Shown here: piece by piece, positions 8,934-17,402 of the stretch
How the letters are laid out: each line of letters begins with the position of its first letter
How positions within the stretch are numbered: the stretch's first letter is position 1
Assembly: GCA_025769875.1 (NCBI GenBank)
Contig: JAGFNK010000966.1
Location: 1-17,402 of the forward strand
Origin: Russula earlei
Taxonomy: Eukaryota; Basidiomycota; Agaricomycetes; Russulales; Russulaceae
Reading direction: 5' to 3'
Length of the DNA stretch: 17,402 nt
Notes under the pieces: generated by a model
Told to the model about the DNA's origin: nothing
What the model saw: the letters and a program-made list of their open reading frames with translations, nothing else
Databases searched by the model: none
Translations under genes and position numbers: made by a program

Positions 8934-9660
8934 GATTTTTTCTTCAGTGATGCTGGTGCAGAGGGATCCCAGCCAGCAGCTGCAAAGGAACGGGTATTTA
9001 TCAACCCGGCTCGGGGACAAGAGCAGGCTGTAATCCTCGCTGCAAACGGCAGGATGGTTGGATGTGCAGCCACCGCGTGGCAAATGGCAACTGGGGAAGG
9101 TCGTGCGACTAAGGCAATGATGTGATTGATGACGCACAAGTACAACGGTGGGGCAGCGTGATAGAAGAGAACGTGACATTAGTCTTTTTTGATTTGAAAC
9201 CAACATCGAGGGGGTTGGTTATCGCTACGTCCCATGGGAAATTGTAAAGGGGTTCTATATAGCTACCATACACTAAGCATGAAGGTAAGATACCCACAAA
9301 CCGATACAAGTACAACACAGGGAACTCGAGGGGGAGATTGCGGCAATCACCCCGGACTGCGAAAACGAGTTCTTCAAACAGACCCGCCTAGGCGGGAATT
9401 ATGGCAACAGGGACCGGCCAGCTTGTTATGCTGGCCTGTCCCTGTTTCTGACGCGAAGACGCCACACGTTTGTAAGCGTCCTGAGTGAGAAAAGTGATCA
9501 AGGACCCCAGAGACTCTATTTTTTTTTCACCGTTTTGAAGCGGAAATCACATCATGGTTATATCGACGCTCACTTGTCCAACCCATGCCACGGGGAAACC
9601 AACACAACCATTGCGTATGTGATTAAGGACCCTATTTCCCAATCTCAATTGATATTCTCT
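8934..9660. other. Region upstream of CFEM gene, with palindromes
   Basis: About 730 bp between the 5' ends of the CFEM gene (minus strand) and the integrase-core pseudogene (plus strand). A TATA-like CTATATAG lies at 9255-9262. Two strong inverted repeats lie at 9383-9396 and 9406-9446, and a T-run lies at 9520-9528. An open frame at 9535-9660 runs in phase into the pseudogene but has no ATG, so whether it belongs to the gene is unclear. Confidence 0.45.
9383..9446. repeat. Two adjacent inverted repeats
   Basis: CCCGCCTAGGCGGG (9383-9396) is a perfect 14-bp palindrome. Ten bases later, AACAGGGACCGGCCAGC (9406-9422) and GCTGGCCTGTCCCTGTT (9430-9446) form a 17-bp stem with one mismatch and a 7-base loop. 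They may be a foldback element, operator-like sites or a structured RNA. No known RNA family was recognised. Confidence 0.7.
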
Positions 9661-11346
9661 TTAGCTCCTGATGAGGACCTTCATCCACTGGTTGAGTATT
9701 ACTGGCGTCTAGGTTTCTCAGATCAAAGTGTTGTTGCACATGTTCTGGATCACTTCGATAAATCTCAGTATGGCTTTAGGTAATATCTATTGGCACCCTT
9801 TTTAAAACCATGTTGTGAGACTGAAATTTTGAAGTGTCAAGTCCTTACAGCGAGTCCGCATGAAACTTGGATTGAGGGGAACTCGACAACAACAAGCAAG
9901 TTTTGAAACAATTGCCCCATTTGTACAAGAAATTAGAGAACGATTTCCAACAATGGGTGCGAGGCAAATGGTAACCACATTGCGCCAGGATTATAGCCTG
10001 AAGGTGCCCGAGTACGTGGCACATTTCCAGTGGTCTGTATTCTTGACAAGACCCAGTAGAGCAACCATTGCACGGTTTCTGAAAGGGACGGAGCCGGAGG
10101 CTGTTGAACTTCGGAAAGCACGGAGGTTTCGACGAAAGCGGTTTTGGTCAGCTGGTGTCATGGATATATTGACCATCGATCAACGGAAACGGTTTGGTTT
10201 ATGGCTGCACATTGGTCTCGATCCATTCCCGGGCCGCATTGCATGGTTGAAGATCTGGTGGTGCAATCGCAATCCCCGACTAATTAATAGTTATTATATT
10301 GAAGCAGGGCGTAAAATTGGAGGTAAGTCTGTGGTGTCGGTCAGTGACCGTTGCTGAAGTGCCCTTGATGGACCAGGTATCCCCCTTATCACACAGAGCG
10401 ACCGCGGAACAGAAAACAATGTTGTTGCAAACTGCCACAACTGTTACACGTCATTGGCTAGATCCCTCCTTGGTTGGCACGCTACAGCATCGCTGGTGGT
10501 GTCGAGAAGACAAATATCAAGCCTGAAAATTGCCTGGTCTCAGTTGCGTCGCCAATTCACACCGGGCTTTGAAAGTCACCTTGATTTTGGATATAACAAT
10601 GGACTATATAACCCCGATGACCCACTCGAAAGTAATACTAAGAGTTCCTATTGCGTATAATGGCTGTTGATGAGATCATTCTTTCCAGACTTGTTTTCCG
10701 CTGGCTTGCAATTCCGTGGCTTCAAGCTGAGCTTTGATGCGTGGACATGGCGGTTCAACTCCAGTCCTCGACGTGCTGACAAGCACAAGCTCTTGCCTCA
10801 AGGTATCCCCAATATAATTCACGCAAAGCCACATTTGTATGGATCCCAAGATTTCAAGGTGTGCTGAGATTGATTCCATCTGGTACATCAACGTGAACTG
10901 AGGAAATAATCAAGGTTGTTGTATCTTCTATCTTTGACAAAATGGAGCAGGAATGGGTACAACCCCATAGTCCTGTATTCCAGCTAGTTCCGCCAACTTT
11001 TGCCAAACAAATAACAACGTTGTATCAGACGATGGGTGAACCTGCCGTGTCATGCCTCACGTTTTGGAAGATATATCAAGACCTGCTTGCGCTGTTTCGT
11101 GCTTTACCAGATGATCCTCAACTTGCCGAAGCACTTCATCTGGCTGATGAAGGTGCCAATGAAGAGGTGCAATTTCTGGCTGGTCTGCGTGAACTGCGGC
11201 ACGGAGACAATGTTGTTGGTGAGCATGGGTATGTGTATTATGGAGGATTAGAAAATCCTCCATCACTTGATGATCAGGGTAGTGATGCAGGTTTCAATGT
11301 CGAAAATATAGTAGATCTTCGTGAATATGCTGATTTTAGTGACTGA
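9661..11346 (+). pseudogene. Integrase-core (DDE) family gene, degenerate, 6 exons
   Basis: This belongs to a large Agaricomycete family of uncharacterised integrase-core proteins, distantly like retroviral-type integrases. Recognisable in order: YYWRLGFSD and a helix-turn-helix-like N-terminus, RFPTMGARQMVTTLRQD, RRKRFWSAGVMDI, the first Asp at 10178, RFGLWLHIGLDPF, IWWCNRNPRL, TQSDRGTEN with the second Asp at 10400, LQHRWW, IAWSQLRRQFTPGFE after a candidate third acidic residue (Glu 10525), LLPQGIPNII, and C-terminal FQLVPPTF and HGDNVVG. Five introns are recognisable: 9780-9834, 10012-10059, 10323-10376, 10632-10688 and 10859-10914. Single-base frameshifts occur near 10439, 10512, 10527, 10690 and 10734. 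After the first Asp, three residues (HDK in my recollection of relatives) are missing. No ATG lies in frame near the start; 9661 is an estimate. The N-terminal and C-terminal parts are otherwise full length. Whether it is a pseudogene or has sequencing errors is open. Confidence 0.82.
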
Positions 11347-12305
11347 ATTTTATCACAATGGATGTACTATAAGATATACCTTATGTTGGATTGATTTGGA
11401 TCATCTCGGGGATACGAGCATGTCGACGTGACAACGCATCGTTTACTCGCGTCCACATTCCTGCCCCTCTTCCTCTCCTTCGTCTACCCTTCATCTCGGT
11501 CAAACGCCTAACCTCAACCCAGCCTACACAAACAGGCATTCGTACAGTTGGAGCCCACCGTGAGGGGAAGTCAAGTAGACCCCCACCCTTGTTGACCATG
11601 GGCAAGAACTAGTGCACTCACGTCGTCTCTCATCGCTCGCTCACTCGTATTCGCTCGCCTCGTCCACATTTGTCGTGTTCATGCACGGCCACTTATTTAC
11701 CTAGTCTTCGCCCACCTCACTCGTCCCGTTGATCCGGCATCATTGTCACTATCGCATCGCCATCACGTCCACGCCCGCCTCGCTCCTCTAGCCTCAGTCC
11801 CACCTGTGTCCCCCCGGTCTCACCTATTGTCGCCACAGCCCCAGGAGCGTGATCCCCGTCGTCGTCGCTGCCTCGTCAGCCGCCTCTGCCACCAGCTCAG
11901 TCTCACCACGTCCGTCCGCACCGCACCCGTAGTCTCGCGCCCTGCCGCCTCAGTCTCAGCCACCCCTGTAGTCCTGGTCTCATCCAACATTTCCGCCGTC
12001 TCTGCCTCACCAGCTCCCACCCTCAATACCGCATGCCGTCGCCCCAGCTTCAGTCCGCCGCACCCTCAGCGTCGCCTCAGTAGTCCCAACGTCGCGTACA
12101 CGTCCCGCCTGCCGCAGCTCCATCCCACGCCGCCGTCTCTGTCTGGCTGGCCACTGTCTCAGCTTCGTCCGCTCCCCCTCTCCTCACCAGTTCCTGCGCC
12201 GCCCACACCACCAGCCGCCTCCACAGCTCAGTGCGCGCTCCGGCAAAGGTAAGTTCAATACATTTGTTCATAGTGGAAGTCCTGACGTGCTGTGTTATTG
12301 ATAAG
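11347..12305 (+). other. C-rich low-complexity region, no firm gene
   Basis: After about 11430 the plus strand is strongly enriched in C and T over G, with repeated CGTC, CCTC and CTCA words. An ATG-less frame stays open from 11596 to 12251 and would encode a Pro/Ser/Arg-rich chain. It ends at a strong donor-like GTAAGT (12249), and a possible 95-bp intron (12249-12343) would join it in phase with the next gene. Because the composition alone can keep frames open, I leave it as a possible 5' exon or untranslated region. Confidence 0.4.
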
Positions 12306-13693
12306 ATGCAACTTTACGCATTTGTATTCGATGCAACCTTCAGAACGCTTCAAGGCCAGGGGAGCGCCATCAGCTTACTCCATGGTATAATGCGCTGTTG
12401 GACACGTATCTTCTTCCTCTTCCTCTTGCCCCGTCCTTGTTCCTTCTCTTCCTCTTTCCGCCTCTGCAGAGGAGGAGGCCACGGCACGCCAGGCGCGTCG
12501 AGCTCCCGCGCAGCCAGCACGTGGCCTTCCAAACACGGGCCTGCATTGGAAAGCGCAGCAGCCTCCGTCGTCGCCGTTCCCGACGATGGTGTCCCCGTCA
12601 TCGTCACTGCCATAGTCACCCTCTCATGTGGTGGCGGCCACGCTCGCGCGCCATGTGCAGTTGCAAGTGCAGGTGCCTCCAAGCGCGACGGGGAGATTTT
12701 CCGGCGAGACGAGGTCAAGGAGCAGCGCCGTGTGCTGGTCGGGATGATTCGTGCCGAGGATGGTGATCTTGTGAGCGTGCACGGGGCGAGCCACGGCTTG
12801 ACCATGCTCCAGATCGCCATGAAGGATGCCGGCGCGTTGATGATGATCAGCTGGCCCATGCTACAATACGACGAGTGGTCGGATGTATTACAGGTGAGTG
12901 AGGGGTAGGCGCACGGGGGACGTACGTTTCGGGAAAGTAGTTTTAGGAGACGTCGAAGAAGCACCGCGCGATGGACTTGAATGCCCAGAACTGGGAGAGC
13001 CTGAAGCCCCTGAGGTCGACGATGAAGTGCCTGGCGTATCCACCGACTGTCTTCGGTATGTGGAAGTGACGAGGTGGTGTTAGTAAACTCCAACGCGCAG
13101 GTCGGATCTTTTCCTTCGTCACACAGCAACTCAGGTAAGTCTTTTTTCTATCTCTACTCTTAATGGATCAGCTACTGACTCTAATGTATGGCACCAGACC
13201 TGCCTCGTTACAACTCCCGTTGCTTCCTAGTGCTATGTATCCATCGCATCCCCGTCCCCACGTACACCCGCGTCCACGCATGCAGCCGCCACCTCCGATG
13301 GCAAAGACCTCGTCACCGCGGCCACCAGACGACAACTCTATCACCACCCATGCCCTGCCTTCCGTCGCTGACACTACATCTAGCCCAACGGCCCCAACAC
13401 GCGATCGCAAGGCCAAGCACGCCCGTCACACCGCCGACAACACCCTCCTCCATTTCGACCCTTCCACGCCCACCACTCACCACGCCGACTCCTCCACAAC
13501 AACAATAATAACGGCAGCAGCCACAATGACAGCAATGGCAACAGCCACAACAACAACTGTGAAGCTGCCAGATGCTCACCACCACCGGACTGCCTCGCGT
13601 CACAGCATCTTGATTCCCCTTCTCGCCTTGTTTTCCTTTCATCATATGCCTACCTTTCATACACACTCTCCCTTAGTTTCTACCTGTATATAA
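12306..13693 (+). CDS. Unrecognised spliced gene, Pro/Thr/His-rich C-terminus
   Basis: I do not recognise the family. Exons are 12306-12893, 12947-13055, 13101-13134 and 13198-13693. The introns are GTGAGT...TTTTAG (53 bp), GTATGT...GCGCAG (45 bp) and GTAAGT...CACCAG (63 bp, with a CTGAC branch-like site). All joins preserve the frame and the total is 1227 nt, or 408 aa. Residues near 29-50 hold a hydrophobic stretch (IFFLFLL) that could be a signal anchor if translation starts at the second ATG (12390). The middle (about 12660-13050) has protein-like composition and G/C-ending codons: RRDEVKEQRRVLVGMIRAED, GLTMLQIAMKDAGALM, MDLNAQNWESLKPLR. The last exon is low-complexity, rich in Pro, His, Thr and Ala, with (ACA)n codons. 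AATAAA lies at 13713, after the TAA stop. The first ATG is uncertain, and an upstream exon (to 12248) also joins in phase. Confidence 0.45.
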
Positions 13694-13864
13694 ACACCTA
13701 GATACCATCTGGAATAAAAATATTGGCTGTCTTGTCCCTTCTATCATCTGTCCAATGCTGAGCAAAGTCATGGTTTTGGCTTCGGCTGGTATCAGGACTC
13801 ATGATTCCATAACAGCAAATCCCACCGTACACCGTTGAGACATTCTTTCTCTCAGTACCCTACT
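13694..13864. other. Short intergenic spacer
   Basis: Contains AATAAA at 13713, a likely polyadenylation signal of the preceding plus-strand gene, and the presumed promoter of the alpha-kinase gene. No TATA box stands out near 13865; the TATATAA at 13686-13692 overlaps the preceding stop codon. Confidence 0.4.
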
Positions 13865-16446
13865 ATGTCTGGTCAAAAACCAGTTGATGAGGGTTATGCT
13901 GCTGATTTTACAAACATTGACAAGGAGAAGGTTGTTGTTTGTGAGCGAGAAGGTTGTCCAATCAAAACCTTCCCCCCCGGAACAGACACCTTCTACCTCC
14001 ACAGCAATGACCCTAGTCAAGGAGGTCGGAAAGTCTGTTGGGAATGTTATCAGTACTATAAACAAAAGGAGACAACAAAGTGCAGAGGTACATTCTCATG
14101 CTTGCCCTCCATAGAAGCAGTGTTGACATGGCCACAGCAGAACATCAGCACATGGTTCATCAACAGGTAGCAAAAGCTCAACATGGACGTCAGTGCATGC
14201 CACTATCTGGTTTGTTAGAGATTAAACTTACATCTTGATCTGTTTTCCAGAATATACAAATGCCGTTCAGCCAGTTGGATTTGCATACTCAAATCCAATT
14301 CTGCCAACTGGTTCACTCCAAGGATTCCAGGCTCATCACCTTGTCCAGTCCACCAATGGGCCTGTTCGCATGGCATCTACAACTCCTATAGTCCAACTTC
14401 CAGGAAAGCAGTCTCATCAGGCTTTTCCTGTTATCTGGTCTACAGGGGGAGTGCTGGCAGGCAGTTCTGGTTATACAAAGAACCACTTATCCTATCAGTT
14501 GACACGTCAAACCCTTGCAAATAATGCATATGCACTTCATGGTGGTCATGTGGTGATTGTTGAGGTCCGGGCTGTGCATATGCCAGTTGGGAAGACGAAG
14601 GTGCAGCTAATTGGAGTAAGTTGCCTACGTAAATGTTCCAAATTTGTTGGTCTGAAAGATACCTTTTTGAGGACATTCTTCAAGCCGTTGATAATGTTCC
14701 TGTTCATATTGGTGCTGTTGAGCTCAAACATCTCCTCTATGAGTTTTATCCATATGGAATGCCTACACAGACAAGTATCCATTGGCAATTGATGATATTA
14801 TCATGAGGACAAAGGATTGGGTTGAAATTAAACCCTTGAATCGGATCAGGATGTAATATCTCATCAATTTTTCAAATCCGGAAAAGGTGGCTTGATGTTC
14901 AAATGGGCCATTGCACAATTTTCTTCCATATCCCAAATGTAATTTACCAGCAATATCTTGACGACGTTGAGAGGAAGGAGATGGAAAGGGTGCAAGAGGT
15001 ACACAGAAGCTCACAACTCTGTGCACCACCACAGACTAATGTCTTTCCCCCATAACATAGGTTTCATGGCCTGATCTGGCAGTGCAAGTCAGAGCGGAAC
15101 ACGGGCAAGGATCAGGGACTGTGGCATCATCTTTTGATGTGAACACAGTCTCCTCCACATCTGCTTCGCCACCTCCCAAGCGCATGCATGTCAACACCGA
15201 ACTTGAGACATCACCCACAATCAGCCGCCAACTGGGGAATGCACTCCGATCTCAAAAGCCACCAACACTCAGGGCTGCACGCCGCCTTTGTGAGCATTGC
15301 AAATTTTATAGTAAATGACTCGGAGGATCTGACTTTGTGTGCAGTTGAAACAAAGTCAATAAATGTCACTACTTACCTTGTCGTGCATCGCACGCTTGAA
15401 GAGTTATTGCAGTCACATCAGGAGGACTTTGATCACAAACAGTATCTGGGGCCAGCTCGGGACATGACGTTGCAACTGGATTTCTCTCCATAAAACAGAA
15501 AAAAGGTGGTTTCAAGCTTGCTATGTTCGGAACAACAAGTCAGGACATCTTTGGAGCTGGTTTGAGGTCTGTGCTAAGCAGACATTCTATGCCAAGAAGG
15601 CAACAATGATTCCACCAACCAAGACCCGATCGAAATCACCCAGAACATCCCTCACAATGGTGTTACTCAAGTCCGTAACCTCATGATGGAGATAGCTTGT
15701 CTTTCCTGGGCACACATACTCCTCAACCTCATATACAAGTTTGTTGATAAAGGCATTGCTTTGCATGGGCTGCCACCATTTCGATTCCTCCCATGCGCTT
15801 TGTTGAGGCCGCACTTGCTGTGAACATGTCACAACTGAAAACAGTGAGGCCCGAGCTTTTCTGTTAGAGGAAGTGATTGGTGGCAACGACGGCCACTTCA
15901 GGAAGTACCTGAGTAATGCGTCAGCCACTCCAGGCTTCTTTATTGACAAGGATGACAAGGAGCGAGCAGAGTTCCTGGCGTTCTCGCAGCATGTTCAGTA
16001 TTTCAAAACAAAAAAGTTGGCCTTTGTTGCCAATTATCAAGGTGCGTCAGGTCATTACAAAATCTCCCCCTCTATCTGAACTCTGAGCGCCATTAACAGG
16101 CAGTAATTCAGTCCTGAGTGACCCTCAGATTGTAACTGACAGGTATGCCCAGTGTTTGTGATTTCTTATCAAAGTGTTAACGCTGTAAAGTGCTCTTGGA
16201 TACATTTTCGCAGATGGAAACCTGCCCAGCGGTCATCAAGCCTTCGAGACTGACCATCAGTGCAACCACTTCTGCAAGTTTTTCCAGGTACCAACTGACT
16301 ACAACGTTTGGGAATCGCAAGGGTCCTCATTTGCCTTGTTGACTCGGCCTGTCACTTTGATCAAAGTCATCCTCTCAATCTTGTCTGATGAAGCAAATGC
16401 ATCATGGTATTCTTCAGTCACATTGCTTATTCTGAGTCCTGGCTAA
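13865..16446 (+). pseudogene. Alpha-kinase family gene with frameshifts
   Basis: This is an atypical Ser/Thr protein kinase of the alpha-kinase (MHCK/EF2K) class, in the form common in Agaricomycetes. The start at 13865 (MSGQKP) precedes an N-terminal Cys-containing segment (CEREGCPIK and CWECYQYYK), possibly zinc-binding. A VHQQVAKAQHGRQ-type linker follows, then LHGGHVVIVEVRAVHM, DNVPVHIGAVELKHL and HIPNVIYQQYLDDVERKE. The catalytic region holds FLLEEVIGGNDGHFRKYL, FSQHVQYFKTKKLAFV, SDPQ, then GNLPSGHQAFETDHQCNHFC with the zinc-site His and Cys residues of the family. Introns at 14210-14250, 14616-14671, 14999-15060, 16042-16099 and 16143-16213 sit where the protein requires them. Frame changes without a plausible intron occur near 14090, 14760, 14840, 14900, 15300, 15490, 15785 and 15840, and a one-base mismatch lies at the last intron. 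Stop at 16444-16446. The gene is broken or the sequence is error-prone. Confidence 0.85.
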
Positions 16447-17402
16447 CGACATCCCAGCTCACTTTTGCAATTTCAATTGCTCCATACCCATTCCATTCCT
16501 TGATTTTCCCGAATGACAAGCCGCTCATTCACCTTTGACTTCGGGTTGCTGCACTGTAAGGCGTGCTGCACAGCACACCCAACGGAATCGCGCATGTCAT
16601 TGTGTTCACGTCGTCCCCTTTCTTTCATAGTATGTTTTCCATTGATTTTTTGTCCTACCTTGCCACCTCACTCCTTGATCACCACCTGCTTCCACTGTCG
16701 TATGTGAGAGCTGCAGCCCAAGCTTTTCCTCGTGCTCATGCGATGCCCTGTCACGCCTGTGTCCTGTTCCAGTCCTCTGCAAAAACATTCATTTTAAAAT
16801 TTTAATAAATGGCCATGTTGGTCTCAGTACACTGTTGTTTCAATCCATGCATTGTGCTGGTTTCTCGGTGGCATGGTTCCGCATGCCAGGTGGGGCACGC
16901 GGAGTCTGTGGTGCTTGATCCAAGGGCGGGTATCAACAGAGGTGAGCTGAGAGCAAGGTCGTGTCCCAGACGCGAACACTTTGAGGTATCAGACTGCGGG
17001 CGTGAGAGTCGAACCTGAGTGTGTGCTCAAGCTTATGAAGGAGAAGAGAGAGGGGAGAGGTTATTTAGGTGAAGAGTCGTTTTTGCTGGCAGATGAAGAG
17101 GTTAACAGGGAGCAGAAGACTGCACAAAAACTGTCATTCGAGACTGTAGCTACCAGTCCTTAAATACTGTAGCAAAGGCAGAGGAAAAGCAGGTAATCAA
17201 GGGAGCAGAGGGATAGAGGACGCAAGACAAGATGATAAGTAGGTGAGTATGATGTATGACGGAACGCGAACCAGAATCGAGGCATAAGACATTCTACACT
17301 AACCGGAACGAGGCAAGTGTTTAGCAAATCGGAGAGTAAGTAAACGAGGCGGGATGGGAATTCATAGCAGTACAGTATATCAGTCAGAGCGTACCAAAGC
17401 CT
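16447..17402. other. No gene recognised at the right edge
   Basis: Short open frames only, none with recognisable motifs or consistent splice structure. AATAAA at 16803 after an A/T-rich stretch could end the alpha-kinase transcript. The stretch 17030-17240 is purine-rich (GAGAGAGG words). A tRNA-like B-box word on the minus strand near 17005 does not fold into a tRNA arm. Confidence 0.5.

Noticed and set aside
8586..9206. Longer minus-strand start upstream of the CFEM signal peptide
   Set aside because: The added N-terminus is Ser/Arg-rich with no secretion signal, whereas the Met at 8933 gives a classic signal peptide.
12385..12469. 85-bp intron GTATAA...CTCTGCAG inside exon 1 of the unrecognised gene
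   Set aside because: The pyrimidine tract and acceptor look good, but the splice leads into a frame with a TAG near 12617 and loses phase with the next exon.
12350..13129. Long minus-strand open frame opposite the unrecognised gene
   Set aside because: Arg/Pro/Ser-rich shadow of a GC-rich region; no matching splice structure or motif, while the plus strand has consistent phases.
14088..14114. 27-bp GT-AG intron in the alpha-kinase gene
   Set aside because: Too short for splicing and a multiple of three, so it would not repair the frame change seen there.
16995..17015. tRNA-like B box (GGTTCGACTCT on the minus strand)
   Set aside because: The surrounding bases do not form a T-arm stem, and no A box or acceptor stem is found.

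Overview
The window looks like nuclear DNA of a filamentous basidiomycete, most likely an Agaricomycete. The evidence is many GT-AG introns of about 41-95 bp, a GPI-anchored CFEM protein, an alpha-kinase gene of the kind expanded in mushrooms, an intron-bearing integrase-core gene family typical of Agaricomycetes, and a chromodomain Ty3/gypsy retrotransposon.

Layout. Positions 1-7507 are a repeat and transposon zone. A satellite-like array with a period of about 153 bp (about 100-732 and 6939-7507) lies on both sides of a decayed, 5'-truncated chromovirus (733-6938). That element keeps pieces of gag, protease, RT, RNase H, integrase and chromodomain, a polypurine tract, and a complete-looking 3' LTR (6111-6938). 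A separate solo LTR (5177-6062) lies inside its 3' region, with perfect 5-bp target duplications (CAAGT). Positions 7508-8223 are AT-rich DNA in which I see no gene.

Positions 8224-8933 (minus strand) hold a three-exon CFEM GPI-anchored protein gene that reads correctly except for one extra base in a C5 run. Its upstream region holds two strong inverted repeats (9383-9396 and 9406-9446). From about 9661 to 11346 on the plus strand is a degenerate copy of the Agaricomycete integrase-core (DDE) family. Its five introns are still recognisable but several single-base frameshifts break it. A C-rich low-complexity stretch follows. Next comes a previously unrecognised spliced gene (about 12306-13693) whose three introns join open frames in consistent phase. 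The last gene (13865-16446) is an alpha-kinase gene with an N-terminal Cys-rich segment and a C-terminal alpha-kinase domain, again with well-placed introns but many small frameshifts. I see nothing firm after 16447.

The genes do not form an operon or pathway. The window reads as a transposon-rich accessory region with decaying members of expanded families. Because many breaks in the cellular genes are single-base indels, sequencing or assembly error is a serious alternative to pseudogenisation there. The chromovirus, with substitution-type stops, a 5' truncation and a nested LTR, is truly dead. I found no clear new defence or biosynthetic system. The most novel items are the satellite/retroelement arrangement, the LTR promoter structures and the unrecognised spliced gene.
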